In this document: positions 44,495-56,938 of the stretch, piece by piece
Layout: every line of letters starts with the position of its first letter
Numbering within the stretch: position 1 is the first letter of the stretch
Origin: Euphorbia lathyris
Taxonomy: Eukaryota > Streptophyta > Magnoliopsida > Malpighiales > Euphorbiaceae
Length of the DNA: 64,000 nucleotides
Assembly (NCBI RefSeq): GCF_963576675.1
Contig: NC_088917.1
Location: forward strand, 14,040,001-14,104,000
Direction: 5' to 3'
Translations under genes and position numbers: made by a program
Notes under the pieces: generated by a model
Told to the model about the DNA's origin: nothing
Database searches by the model: none
What the model saw: the letters and a program-made list of their open reading frames with translations, nothing else

Positions 44495-47400
44495 TGTTAG
44501 ACGAGGTGCCGCGGCCTAATCTCCCGGGCGGACCGGGGGGTGGACAACCTCATGGCGACGTAAGCGGTGATTGGCGCCGAAAGCAACCAATCGTGGAATC
44601 AAGCTGCTCGGCAGGACCGGAGCTCGGAGATATGGAAGAATCGCCACCCACGAATGGGAAAATGAACACCGATCCCTTGCGGGAGACCGGTGTGGGTTCG
44701 GGAAACTTAGATATGAGCCGAAAAGGCTAGCTCCTTTCCGGAGAAAGGCTACTAGGCACCCCGACATCGCCCGGTTATGAACCACCGGCCTGCTACTCAG
44801 CATGTTAGGCGATAACGGACTAATCGTATACTTCTTTAAGTTTAAAATTCATTTGAAACCCTTTTCTTTCTCTTTTTAGAAACCATTTTGAGCATATAAT
44901 ATTGAAAAGCCACCTCAGTAAAGAATCACCCATTTATGTTTATACATACACAGAGAGGGAAGAAAGAAATGATTTATTTACAACCGTATTTAAATGTTAT
45001 GTTGTGTGTTTATTCTACACTAACTTATTTCCCCAAAACGAGTTTTATTTACATGGTTCGCACCTTAATCGCCGTTGGAACGATTTAGGAGCGTTTTAAA
45101 ACCTCGTTTGATGAAGCTTACCCGAATCGCCGTTGGAACGACTCGAGTATTTGAAAACGTTTGAGATAAAGAACCTTTTAATAAGAAAACGTGGTTAAAC
45201 ATACAAGTCAATTTCATTTTGTACAAATCCTTTAAGAAAATGATTCCAAAAATCTATTATTTGCAAAGAAAACGATTTTAATTATAATGATCCTTTAATC
45301 CGCCTTTGGAACGGATTAAGGTTTTAAAACGTGGTGTTTTGAAGACGATTTGGAATATTAACAAGAATGACTCTATTTATTTACATTAGAAAAAAAAACT
45401 CATTAGTTTAAATAATTCAATTGAAAACTCTCTTTTTGTGATTTATTTTCCCCACTTATTTAATGGACTCTCTAATTGTTATAATTACAACAATAAACTT
45501 ATTTTAACTAATATTTACACTTAAATAAAGCCCATTTGAAATATGGACCCAAGAATGGGCTCAAAGGGTAAAGAAAATAATTTGTACATACGTATATACA
45601 TTTAAATCAAAAATAGAATATAAAATAAGAGTTAATACAAAAGAAGCTATATGTATATATAAAAATAATAGGTGCAATATATCTATACTTTGAAAATGTG
45701 AAAATAATAAGTAAATCCTATAACTAAGAAAATAATTCTTATCCAAAAATAATTTTATTCAATAATCACTAAAACAACCCAAATGTTCCAAAAACTATAC
45801 ATATACATAACTACTATAGTTTTAAATACCAAAAATACCATATGCTAATATATATTAATTATTTCTCAAAATACCAAATAACTAACATTTAAAACATAAT
45901 CCAAATTAATAAAAAGGAATACATATATATACTTATACTTATATTGTAAAATGGAATAAATAATAATATACAAATATTCTAGAATGACTATATATGCTAA
46001 AGTTCTAAAATAATTTGAAAAACATATATTACATATTTATATATATGTACTAGGGATTAAAAGTTTAAAAGTTAAGAAAAAGGGACTGAAATGGCATTTT
46101 TTTACATTTTGGCAGATTTACCGACGGAACGTCCGTCGGTAAACAGCATTTAGTGACAGAATAGGTAAATTACAGCAGCACTCCTAAATGTTTCCAGATT
46201 TATTCAAAAGCTTTAAATTAAATCTAATTCAATCGTTTTGGGTTTTCGAACTACCAAAGATGGATCATAGTCGAAAACGGAAATTCCTAAACGACGTTTT
46301 TTATTTCAAAACATTATTTGGAAATTCCTTTTAAATTAAAAACTTGTAATTACAACGTTTTCGATACCCGAACTACCTTTTATCGGATCACGGTTCGTAT
46401 TGGGACATCAAAACGAGGTTTTTTATTTTAAAACAAAACCGAATTTTATTTAACACGAAACGAAAATTAAATAAATACGCTAATTAAATAAAATGTGACA
46501 AAATAAATAAATGACTAAATGAATAAAAACTATAGCATAAAAATAGAAGAACAGAATAAATTAAATAAAATAAAGAGTCTAGTTCTCGGATAATACCTTG
46601 AATTCGGTATCTGACAATGGAAGCCGATTGATTCCACGAACCACGAGCTCCCGTTTTTTATAAAAAATTTTAGTAAAAATTGAACTTAGGAAATTTAGAG
46701 ATTTTCAATTTTTAGGAAAAAGAATGTTTTTTCCTAAAAAAATCAACTTCCTCTCTCTAGAAAAATATCTAGTGTGAGAAGCTCTCTAAGGATTCCTCCT
46801 CCCTTTCTCCTCCTCTTTTTCTTTTTGCATGGGGATCCGTGCCTTTTATAGGCAAACGGGTCCCCGGACCAATGGGCGACGCCCAAAAGAAATTGGGCGT
46901 CGCCCATTGGGGTTGGGCGGCCGCCCAACCTAATGTTGGGCGGCCGCCCAACAAGAGTTGGGCGATCGCCCAACGGCGTTGGGCGAGCGCCCAACGCTAG
47001 GTTGGGCGCCCGCGCCCAACCTCCGTAGGGCGTTCGCCCGACGTGGTTGGGCGCCCGCCCGATGTGGATGGGCGCCCGCCCGACGACCCTCGGGGTGTGC
47101 CTCGAGCCATCGGGCGTGCGCACCCTGCGGCCGCCGAGTGCGCGTCCCGTGCCGCCGGACGCTCACACGTCGCGGCCGCCGAATGCGCGCTTCGTGCTAC
47201 CGGGCACGTGCGCTCAGCGGCCCACGAGAGCGCGTCCCGTGCCACCGGACCCGGGCATTGCTCGGACGTCGAGAGCGTGTCACTTGCGGTGCGTCCGACG
47301 GACGCCGAGCGCACGTCCCGCGCCGCCGAGCGGGCGTTCGACCATTGTCGTCCGCGTGCCGGATGCCGCTAAGCACCCGCGCCGTGTCGCTAATTTTCCT

Positions 47401-47511
47401 TCGCTTATTATTCTTTATATATTTTTTTGTTTTTCAAAATTTCCGAAATCAATCACTTCAACCGTCTTGTTTTCAGGTTTTCGTCACAGGTCCTCCGACT
47501 CAGTGTCTACA
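44495..47511 (-). repeat. N1 5' LTR (3017 bp)
   Basis: On the plus strand it runs TGTTAGACGAGG...CAGTGTCTACA. It is clearly diverged from the N2/N3 LTRs but colinear with them. TATA-like TTTTATAGG (46844-46852) lies in the inverted repeat GGGGATCCGT / ACGGGTCCCC, with one arm mismatch. The hairpin near 46117 keeps its stem, but its loop reads ACG instead of AAA. Its 3' partner lies off the left edge of the window. Confidence 0.92.
46870..47095. repeat. Palindrome array, N1 5' LTR
   Basis: It starts with AATGGGCGACGCCCAA / TTGGGCGTCGCCCATT, then GGCCGCC-, GATCGCC- and GAGCGCC-centred units and longer degenerate ones. The layout matches N2, with a different unit order and number. Confidence 0.83.
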
Positions 47512-49109
47512 CTCGTCTTTCGTTCTTTCGTGAGATGCATTAGTTCGGGTTTTGACTCCCTTTGAGCGCATCTCAGTTTTTTTAGACGTGGTACGAGTTA
47601 TTCTTCTAGTCCAATCGTTCGTTATTGTCAATGACTCGTTCCCTTTTGTTCGCGCGGGTTCGTGTCTCGATTTTTGGATTACAACGGGATCTTTTGGATC
47701 CATCGAGAGACGTAACCACGTGTTTATTTAGTGATGGAATCACTTTTGGATTTTATTTTAGGGAACGGACTCATCGCGTAACGCGTTTGTTCTTAGCGTC
47801 GAGGATCCGTTTGCTCATTTTAGCTACGTGAAAAGACGGCGAGTCTTATTTTGAGCGCACGGTAACCTTTCGGCTAGCAATAGTTCGTTGTTCTTCCCAA
47901 TCCACGGGATATATCATCTTAGTGTGGTTATAGAAAATTAACGTTTCGTTGAATCGCATGCTTATTCAAAGCGAGGATATCACCGTTCTCTTTCCATTAG
48001 GCACGACTTAAGCAAACACGTACATCGGGCCATATTTCTTGCAGTTTTGGTAACGGTCGAAATGATCGAGTCGTTAGTCAAAGCCCGCAGTCTCGTCCAT
48101 ATGGCGCAATTATATGGTTTGGCTTAATTCGGCTTCGAGATTTTAAACGGGATATACACTCGTTCGAGGCACGTATTCAACGGCATTGGTTTATTTTCTT
48201 TAACTACTCTCGGGATTGACATATATCGTAAATTCGGAATGATTTTGGTCATTTAGTTCATTTTTCGCTTTTCTTTTCTTAGTCACTTCTACGGACACGT
48301 CCATTTCTCTTAAGAACGACACGGGGCATAACGTAAAAGCTCGTCTTTTATTCGGAAGGGACGGGCTACTTGTGCGAAACTTTTCACGTTACGACAGGGT
48401 CGTTCGAAACAGAAATGTTCTTCGTTTTCGTTTCGTCATGATCTCGTTTTATCCCAACTTATTTAAAGAATGTGAATAACGGCTACTGTTAATATAGTCT
48501 TTTGTATCGAGATGTAACTATCCTTAACACCGAACCGATTCATACTAATACGTGCTTACGTCATAACACATTTCCTGAACATGTGCCTTCGTCGGGACAC
48601 CGAAAGGGACAAGGCGGGTCGCACATGTTCATTCATATGAGATAACTAAGTCGTCTTTAGTTCAAATCGTTTCGATGTTTTAGGGTAATTAGTATGTCGA
48701 TTCATGAGTATATATTAACACATCGTCTCATTTTCTTTACATACTTTAGGATTAGACACGTATCATGGCGGTTTGAAAACACGAACTGATTCATTTATCA
48801 CATTAAAAATAGTAACGGGTGATCCTATGGAAACTTCTAAGGCTACTATATGCTGATACGGCTGACCGCGGGACCTCACAGGACCGCACAAATTCGCCCC
48901 TAACGAATGGATGGGGACCCTTTGGCGCCTTACTGTAAGGGGGAACTTACACTAGCCTCTTTCGAGCGACGAATGGACTCTCGCTAGAGGTTTCGCGGAA
49001 ATTACCCAAAGGGTTTGCAATAATGCACATGAATGCATACGAAAAGAAGTAAAACGATCCGTCCCCGTTAAGGGCTTAATACACGCCTTCCGGAATCAAA
49101 TTTCTCGCT
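47512..49109 (-). other. N0 leader, truncated by the N1 insertion
   Basis: Matches 42880-44474 of the N1 leader. It begins abruptly at CTCGTCTTTCG directly after the N1 LTR end. In the uninterrupted leaders the sequence reads GGAATAACTCGTCTTTC, so N1 cut between the two parts. The 5 bases ctcgt (47512-47516) are the expected right TSD copy; the left copy is outside the window. No gene is seen. Confidence 0.82.
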
Positions 49110-49127
49110 TCCCCAGCAGAGTCGCCA
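49110..49127 (-). promoter_or_regulatory. N0 primer-binding site (tRNA-Arg type)
   Basis: Same 18-nt site as in N1-N3, two bases from the LTR end at 49130. Confidence 0.77.
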
Positions 49128-49129
49128 CT

Positions 49130-52100
49130 TGTTAGACGAGGTGCCGCGGCCTAATCTCCCGGGCGGACCGGGGGGTGGACACCTCATGGCGACGTAAGCG
49201 GTGATTGGCGCCGAAAGCAACCAATCGTGGAATCAAGCTGCTCGGCAGGACCGGAGCTCGGAGATATGGAAGAGTCGCTACCCACGAATGGGAAAATGAA
49301 CACCGATCCCTTGCGGGAGACCGGTGTGGGTTCGGGAAACTTAGGTACGAGCCGAGAAGGCTAGCTCCTTTCCGGAGAAAGGCTACTAGGCACCCCGACA
49401 TCGCCCGATTATGAACCACCGGCCTCCTACTCAGCATGTTAGGCGATAACGGACTAATCGTATACTTCTTTAAGTTTAAAATTCATTTGAAACCTTTTCT
49501 TTCTCTTTTTGGAACCCGTTTTGAGCATATATTATTGAAAAGCCACTTTAGTAAAGAATCACCCATTTACATCAATTTGATATACATACAAAGAGAGGGG
49601 AGGAAGGAAGAAATGGTTTATTTACAATGTGATTTATATGTCGTGTTGCGAGTTAATTCTACACTAACTTATTTCCCCAAAACGAGTTTATTTACATAGT
49701 TCGCACCTTAATCGCCATTGGAACGATTTAGGTGCGTTTTAAAACCCCGTTTGATGAAGTTCACCCGAATCGCCGTTGGAACGACTCGAGTGTTTGAAAA
49801 CGTTGAGATAAAAAACTTTTAATAAGAAAACGTGGTTAAACATACAAGTCAATTTTATTTTTGTACAAATCCTTTAAGAAAATGATTCAAAACTCTATTA
49901 TTCACAAAGAAAACGATTTTAATTACAATGTTCGCTTAATCCGTCGTTGGAACGGACTAAGGTTTTAAAACGTGTTGTTTTGAGAAACGATTTGAAATGT
50001 CAAGAAAACTCTATTTATTTACATTAGGAACCTCTAAAAATTCATTAGTTTAAATAATTAAATTGAAAACTCTTTTGTGATTTATTTTCCCCTTTTCCTT
50101 AATGGATTCTCCACTTGTCATAATTACAATAAATAATAAATTGAATCTCAAACTCAATCAATCAAAACATTTTCCCCAAATAATATATATATACATATAA
50201 GAATTTTGAGAAAAAAAGGAGAAAGATATATATATATATATACATATGTGACAAAATAAGTAATTAAAACAATAGAGAGAAAATAATGAACTTTGATGAA
50301 TGAAAATAGTGATGAAAGTATTTAATAAGTATAATAACTTGCCATTCCAATCAAAAGCCAATAAAGGAAATAAGTTGTAAATAAGAAATTAGTATTTAGC
50401 TTAAATGAAATGAGGAGAAAAATCTATATATACACATATATTTTATTAAGTTAAATTAATTGAAAATAAACATTATACCCCCTAAAATAACTATCATAAT
50501 AAGTATATAAGAAATAACCCTCCCAAATATACATTAATATCAAGATGACTCCTAATCATCCTCAAAACACCTTCTAATTAATTACCCAAAATGCCCAAAT
50601 GAATAATCTTCTAAAATAATACCCAATATAGTTTAAATGAATTAAATAGAAAATATATAAAATATAGTTTATAAAACCAAATTGATGAAAGAAAAGACAT
50701 ATGAAGACATTAAATAAATATATGTACAAAGTATTTAAAAATAGCTTAAAAATATATATTACATAACTATATATATGTATACAAAGGACCAAAAGCTTAA
50801 AAGTTAAGAAACAGGGACCAAAACAGCATTTTTTACATTCCAGCAGATTTACCGACGGAAAATCCGTCGGTAAACAGCAATTAGTGACAGAAATGGAAAA
50901 TTACAGCAGCACTCCAATTGTTTCCAGATTTATTCAAAAGCTTTAAATTAAGTCTAATTCAATCGTTTCGGATTTCCGAACTACCAAAAATGGGTCATAG
51001 TCAATAACGGAAGTTCCTAAAACGACGTTTTTATTTTAAAACATTATTTGGAAATTTCTTTAAATTAAAAACTTATAATTACAACGTTTTTAATACCCGA
51101 ACTACCTTTTTATCGGATCACGGTTCGTATTGGGATATCAAAACGAGGTTTTTTATTTTAAAACAAAACCAAATTTTATTCAACACGAGACGAAAATTAA
51201 ATAAATACGCAAAATTAAATAAAACGTGTTAAAATAAATGAATACCTAAATAAATAAAAACTATAACATAAAAATAAATAAAGGAAAGAAATAAATTAAA
51301 TAAAATAAAGCGAGTCTAGTCCTCGGATAATACCTCAAGTTCGGTATCTGACAGTTGAAGCCGATTGATTCCACGAGTCGTGATTTTCCGTTTTTTTGTG
51401 TTTTTTAGTAAAAATTTAACTTTGGGAAAATTTGGATTTTTTTGGCAAAAAAAATATTTTCACCAAAAAAATTGACTTTCTCTCTCTAAAAATGTTTAGA
51501 GTGAGAAAGCTCCAAAAGGATCCTCTCCCCTTTTTTTGCATGGGGATCCGTGCCTTTTATAGGCAAACGGATCCCCGACGGAATGGGCGACGCCCGAAGA
51601 GAATTGGGCGTCGCCCAAGGGGGTTGGGCGGCCGCCCAAGGCATGTTGGGCGGCCGCCCAACCTTGCGTTGGGCTACCGCCCAACATTTTTGGGCGGCCG
51701 CCCAACAATTGTGTGGCAATCGCCCAACGATTGTTGGGCGGTAGCCCAACGCGAGGTTGGGCGCGCGCGCCCAACTGCCGTTGGGCGTCCGCCCGACGCG
51801 GTTGAGCGCCCGCCCAACGGCCGTCAGGGCGCGTCTCGCACCGTCGGGCGTGCACGCCCTGCGGCCGTCGAGCTCGCGCTCCGCGCTGTCGGGCATCCAC
51901 GCGTTGTGACCGTCGAACGTGTGTTCCGCATTGCCTGGCGCACACGTCCCGTGGACGACGAGCACACGCCTCGTGCATTGCTCGGACGTCGAGCGCGTGC
52001 TATTCGTGGTTGGATGCGTGCGTCCAACGGACGTCGAGCGCGCGCTTTGCATCGTTGAGCGGGCGTCCGACTGTCGTCGAATGCGCGCCGGCTGCCGCTA

Positions 52101-52261
52101 AGCACTCGCACCATGCCGTTAAGCATTCGCGAGCCATCCGATCAACAACAGCGACCCACCGTAACTTATTTATTTTATTTTTTTCGAAACTTTCGGAATC
52201 AATCGCTTCAACCGTCTTGTTTTCAGGTTTTCGTCACAGGTCCTCCGACTCGGTGTCTACA
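49130..52261 (-). repeat. N0 5' LTR (3132 bp)
   Basis: On the plus strand it runs TGTTAGACGAGG...CGGTGTCTACA. It is the most diverged LTR in the AT-rich part (about 50080-50760 differs strongly from the others). TATA-like TTTTATAGG (51554-51562) sits in a perfect GGGGATCCGT / ACGGATCCCC inverted repeat. The palindrome array is at about 51585-51830. Outside its right end the sequence changes to unrelated DNA at 52262, the outer border of the stack. Confidence 0.92.
51585..51830. repeat. Palindrome array, N0 5' LTR
   Basis: Units include GTTGGGCGGCCGCCCAAC and a GTTGGGCTACCGCCCAAC / GTTGGGCGGTAGCCCAAC pair that are reverse complements of each other. It is more degenerate than the N2 arrays, as expected for an older copy. 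Confidence 0.8.
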
Positions 52262-52370
52262 GTAGGCTTAACAAAAAGTGTTCGGCTACCAATATTCACA
52301 TTTTCATATTACGAAACTGTGGTTTCCTTGTGGTCCATCTTGCAAGGTACAAATTGTGAAAGACAGGAAA
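52262..52370. repeat. 109-bp inverted copy of 53880-53988
   Basis: The stretch from GTAGGCTTAAC to GACAGGAAA is the reverse complement of an internal segment of the neighbouring element. It probably belongs to a second, opposite copy of that element into which both N0 and the element at 52371 inserted. That reading is not certain. Confidence 0.75.
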
Positions 52371-52818
52371 TGTCACGGGGGTAACTCTGTGCCAAGCCAA
52401 AGCCCCGTGTGGCGCCTCGACTTCCCCAAGTCTCAGCCAGCCAACTTCTACCGGAGGGTCCCGTCAATGCCTCTGTCGGTATTCCGTCCCGGAAGGGTCT
52501 CCCTGTGGGGCAACCTCACCCTAGAATGGGCACGCACTATGAGGCACTCGTCGGCCCCCATAATGTCCGTAGGGTTCCACCCTACGGAGACATCCGCCTT
52601 CCTTCCCGAAGGACGTATGCTTGACTCTCCTAGTCTCTAGCAGACTAGGGTGGATCACTTAAGCCAGTACCGACTACTGACCCAGGGGGTGGCGGAGATC
52701 CAACGCCAGGGTAGTCCCTGTCCCCTATAGTGTTTCTTATACCAACTCGGGTCCTCCCGTCCGCGTACGTTGATATGCTCCATACACCACACAGCTTGCC
52801 AATAGGGTTGAGTTTGCC
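52371..52818 (-). repeat. Left LTR (3' LTR) of the LARD-like element
   Basis: It begins TGTCACGGGGGTAACTCTG and ends GGGTTGAGTTTGC on the plus strand. It is nearly identical to 56326-56773, with only scattered substitutions seen. The end base differs (C here, A in the right copy). Confidence 0.8.
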
Positions 52819-54975
52819 TATGGTCAAACTCCCCCCCCCCCCCTTACACTCTCCCCCACTTAGAGGATCAACGTCCCTATTGATCGGGTTTTGCTTCTTC
52901 TGACGAAAGCTTCCCCTTTTAGCTTGAGTGTCACTACTGTTTCACCAAGTTGTCGGCCTGCTTCCACTGATCTCCGCTTGCCTTTGAACTTTACTTGAGT
53001 TTCTACATTGCTCGCTTTTCTCTAAGGACGGCTTGAACTTCAACCATCCTTTACTTGAGTTTTCACATTGTTCGCTTGTCATTAGAGATGGCTTCAACTC
53101 CGACCATTACTTTTCTATTTCTGTAACCTGCGACTTGAACATCTTCGACTGAAGATCTTTTGTTGCATTGTAATTATAAGCTTTATTCGTTGACGCTCGC
53201 AGAAGTACTTTTCAAAGGGTTGTGAAGCTTTTTGACAAATTCCTTTCACATCAACTAGTGTTTCCATCCGAGCACTCTTCCTCCACGGAACATCCTCTGA
53301 TACTCTTGCTCCACGGATCACCCTTTAAGTCTTCTTATACCAAGGATACTAGTCCTCCACGGGACATCCTCTGATGCACTTTCTTCACGGATCATCCTCC
53401 GAGTCTTCTTATACTAAGGATCTTTCTCCGAGTTTTCTTACTGTTCTAAGGGTCTTCTCCCGAGTTCCCATATTCCTTCACCACATCTCATCATGTACAT
53501 CTCATCGTATACTAGAGGGTCTTCCTCTAAGTATTCTAACTCTTCAGTAATATACCATAGTATACCTTAATATACTATGATACACCATAGGGAGGATTTG
53601 CATAGGGCCTACTTGAACTCTCCCCAACTTAGAGGACAAAATATACCATAAGGAGGGTTCGCATCACTTGAACTCTCTCCCACTTAGAGGATTAATATAC
53701 CATAAGGAGGGTTCACATAGGGCCTACTTGCACTCTCTCCCACTTAGAGGATCAAAGTCTCTGTTGATCGAGGAGATTTTGGAACGTCGTCGAAGACCAT
53801 TGATGTCGATGAGCCAAGCAAGAAGTCGCTAATCCTTGCTTCGATTTCAACCTGTTCATCTTTGCAATTGTTGACCATTTCCTGTCTTTCACAATTTGTA
53901 CCTTGCAAGATGGACCACAAGGAAACCACAGTTTCGTAATATGAAAATGTGAATATTGGTAGCCGAACACTTTTTGTTAAGCCTACCCACATTCACAACG
54001 GAAGCAAAATATCAAGACAATAATATTACCATCATTAATCACAATAGAGGGATAAGAACTCTTACACGATTTTGCAAGTATTCCCATACTTGATTTACCA
54101 AAGGATTGATATTGATATACCAACTGTGTAGCCAACATCCTCTTGTTGTCGTTTATGGCTGAGGAGGAAACATGCGGCAAGATTGGACTTGTTTGCTGAC
54201 GGTTCAAGCCTTGCTTCGTTTCCTGCCTCCTTTTGTATTGGACTTCTGCCTCTATTGTCACCATTGTTGGGTTGTTTCGCCTTCTCCCTCGAGATGAGTT
54301 TGAAGTTGATGGTGAAACTCAGAATTAAAACTCTGGAGTTTTTCCATCGATAGTTTTACAACCTGCCTCCGTCAATTCTTTGGTTGAACTCGAACTTTTA
54401 CCGATCATTGCTTTCATGGGATCTGATAGGATCTCCTGGTTGTCTTACGTTTCAGCTCACTAGTAGAATGCCTCTTATTTGGTTGGACATGTCCACAGTT
54501 TGCTAAAACCTTTACTTGTTACTTCTCAGTCGTTGGACTCGTTTGCTTAATGCGCTCGTCTGACTCGAGCTTCATATAGCTCAAATACCTGCATAAAACA
54601 CATATGGTACCAAAATTATGCTATTCATAGGATATATTCTACCCCAAAAACCATGTTCTGTAAGACACTGCGTCCTACACGAAACATGTCTTGTCTAAAA
54701 TATATCATGTCTGTTGTTAAGACTTCTCGCCTTCGTTAAGCTTGTTGGGGTTTCCAACACACAAAACGCCATTCATTTTCCTCTTGAGGCTCCGCACTTT
54801 CTCAAGTTTGTTGGGGTGTCAGTACCTGCACAAAACACATGTCCTTCTTATACATGAGTTTGTTTTGGGCGTCCCCTCCACAGAGCTCATTACAAACAAG
54901 GATAAAACCTATGAATTATCTCAGGCGTCCCCTCAATACATTCATAGTATTAGAACTATTCGTCTTCAATATCGG
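52819..54975 (-). other. LARD-like element, internal non-coding region
   Basis: No coding frame is supported. Short repeats include CTCTCCCACTTAGAGGAT (near 53625, 53680 and 53733), CCATAAGGAGGGTTC (53647, 53700) and ACGGATCATCCTCCGAG-like phrases (53310-53410). The segment 53880-53988 is the partner of the inverted copy at 52262-52370. Confidence 0.6.
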
Positions 54976-55157
54976 CCTTCATGGCCTCGGCCCCTGCCGG
55001 ATTTGTATTTAGCCTTCATGGCCTCGGCCCCTGCCGGATTTGTATTTAGTCTTCATGGTCTCGGCCCCTGCCGGATTTGTATTTAGCCTTCATGGCCTCG
55101 GTTTCTGCCAGATTTGTATTTAGCCCTCATGGCCTCGGCCCCTTCCGGATTTGTATA
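54976..55157. repeat. 37-bp tandem repeat, five copies
   Basis: Units beginning CCTTCATGGCCTCGG start at 54976, 55013, 55050, 55087 and 55124. The middle units are nearly identical, the last is more diverged, and looser relatives (CCTTCTATGGTC, CCTTTTATGGCC) follow to 55345. Confidence 0.9.
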
Positions 55158-56325
55158 TTCGAGTGATCTCTTTTTCATTTCTCTTTTTTTTTTGTATGGA
55201 CTTGCAACCATAATCCTTGCTCAATTCCATCCTGTGACCATCTATGGGTCAGATGACAATTTCACAAATAGATTTTTTTTCCCACGACCTTCTATGGTCA
55301 AATGAATCTTCCGTCATTTCATCTTCGCAAGGCCTTTTATGGCCAAAGAACCATTTCACTGGGTTGTTCTCACCCGATAATCCCAATTACATCCGCTGTC
55401 TATCCTTTGCCACGATAGACTTGGGCCAATATATCTATTGTTGCCCACAATTTCTCGCATAAGGGTCTATTTCCGTATGATGGACAATGTCCATGTGATC
55501 CGACGGTAACTCTATAATGAGTTTTCCTTTATTCTCGAGGAGGCACACACAATGGAATTCAACAATCCATTCATGTCCTTCCCCCGATCCTTCAAATTCC
55601 ACATGAGTTTTCTCGACTCATGGCAGAGGAAAAGTAATGTCTAACCGAATCAGAATGATTCATGCACAAATTACGCCTCAATAATTTGGCTATGATAACC
55701 ATCTATTCGCTAGATCATCCCCACGCTACTTCACATGAGTTCCGGATTTCGAATATCCCTTACGCATTCTCCCCCTGTTAAAGGGATTGAATCACCCGCA
55801 ATCCCATCGCCTACTACCGTAGGGGAGTATGCATTCACTTTCTAGCATTCACATACGTTAGTGATCTTAGTTCCCTTTTGTTATTTCCGCATTCCCACAC
55901 ACTGGGTAATATTTTGCCACACTGCCCTGTTAAACCATGGGCTTTTATCAATCCAAAAAGCATCATAAAATATTCTCGGAAAAGCATCATAAATTTCCGT
56001 CCGTCAATTCTTTGGGGAAATTTAGGATCTTTAGTATCGCAAGCCCGCATCTCCAAGGTCTCGCTTAGTTAAAGATATGTTCGCTCACACCACGATGAAC
56101 TTGATTAGTTAAATCAACGTTGGCTCACACCACGAAGAACTCGTTTAGTTAAAGCACTATTGGTTTATACTACGAAGAACTCGCTTAGTTAAAGCTGGCA
56201 CACTCTCTTCAGGGAGAACTCTTTTAGTTAAAGCTTACTTGCCCACCTCGCAAAGGTCTTGCTCAGTTTAAGAGACTACCACATACTTCACAAGGCCTTT
56301 GCTTAGTTCTGACTCTGATACCAAA
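55158..56325 (-). other. LARD-like element, internal region next to the primer site
   Basis: No gene is seen. From about 56060 to 56310 there are roughly 45-bp degenerate repeats around GAACTCGCTTAGTTAAAGC and CACACCACGAAG. The primer site (tRNA-iMet type) is at 56311-56323, two bases from the LTR. Confidence 0.6.
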
Positions 56326-56773
56326 TGTCACGGGGGTAACTCTGTGCCAAGCTAAAGCCCCGTGTGGCGCCTCGACTTCCCCAAGTCTCAGCCAGCCAAC
56401 TCCTACCGAAGGGTCCCGTCAATGCCTCTGTCGGTATTCCGTCCCGGAAGGGTCTCCCTGTGGGGCAACCTCGCCCTAGAATGGGCACGCACTATGAGGC
56501 ACTCACCAGCCCCTATAATGTCCGTAGGGTTCCACCCTACGGAGACATCCGCCTTCCTTCCCGAAGGACGTATGCCCGACTCTCCTAGTCTCTAGCAGAC
56601 TAGGGTGGATCACTTAAGCCAGTACCGACTACTGACCCAGGGGGTGGCGGAGATCCAACGCCAGGGTAGTCCTTGTCCCCTATAGTGTTTCTTATACCAA
56701 CTCGGGTCCTCCCATCCGCGTACGTTGATATGCTCCATACACCACACAGCTTGCCAATAGGGTTGAGTTTGCA
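56326..56773 (-). repeat. Right LTR (5' LTR) of the LARD-like element
   Basis: On the plus strand it runs TGTCACGGGGG...GAGTTTGCA, giving TG..CA ends. The minus strand continues into the TGGTATCAGAGTC primer site. It overlaps by two bases the first unit of the 39-bp repeat that follows. Confidence 0.8.
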
Positions 56774-56938
56774 CATGGGATAGTGTGGTCTGTAATGATT
56801 CAGTAGATAGCACATGGGATAATGGGGTCTGTAATGATTCAGTAGATAGCACATGGGATAGTGGGTTCTGTATAATGATTCAGTAGATAGCACATGGGAT
56901 AGTGGGGTCTGTAATGATTCAGTAGATAGCACATGGGA
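56772..56938. repeat. 39-bp tandem repeat (4.3 copies) outside the LARD-like LTR
   Basis: Four units of CACATGGGATAGTG...CAGTAGATAG (39-40 bp), ending in a partial unit CACATGGGATC. It is unrelated in sequence to the N2/N3 39-bp arrays. Confidence 0.9.

Larger units (their letters stand above)
52371..56773 (-). mobile_element. Non-coding LTR retrotransposon (LARD-like), 4.4 kb
   Basis: Two 447-bp direct repeats (52371-52817 and 56326-56772), with TG/CA-like ends, bound a region without any retroelement protein. A TGGTATCAGAGTC primer site on the minus strand (56323-56311) and a C-run at 52829-52843 (a G-rich purine tract on the minus strand) give minus-strand orientation. The internal part is made of short degenerate repeats. 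Five-base flanks (ggaaa left, catgg right) do not match, so one end may be rearranged. It would need an autonomous partner; none is in the window. Confidence 0.72.
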
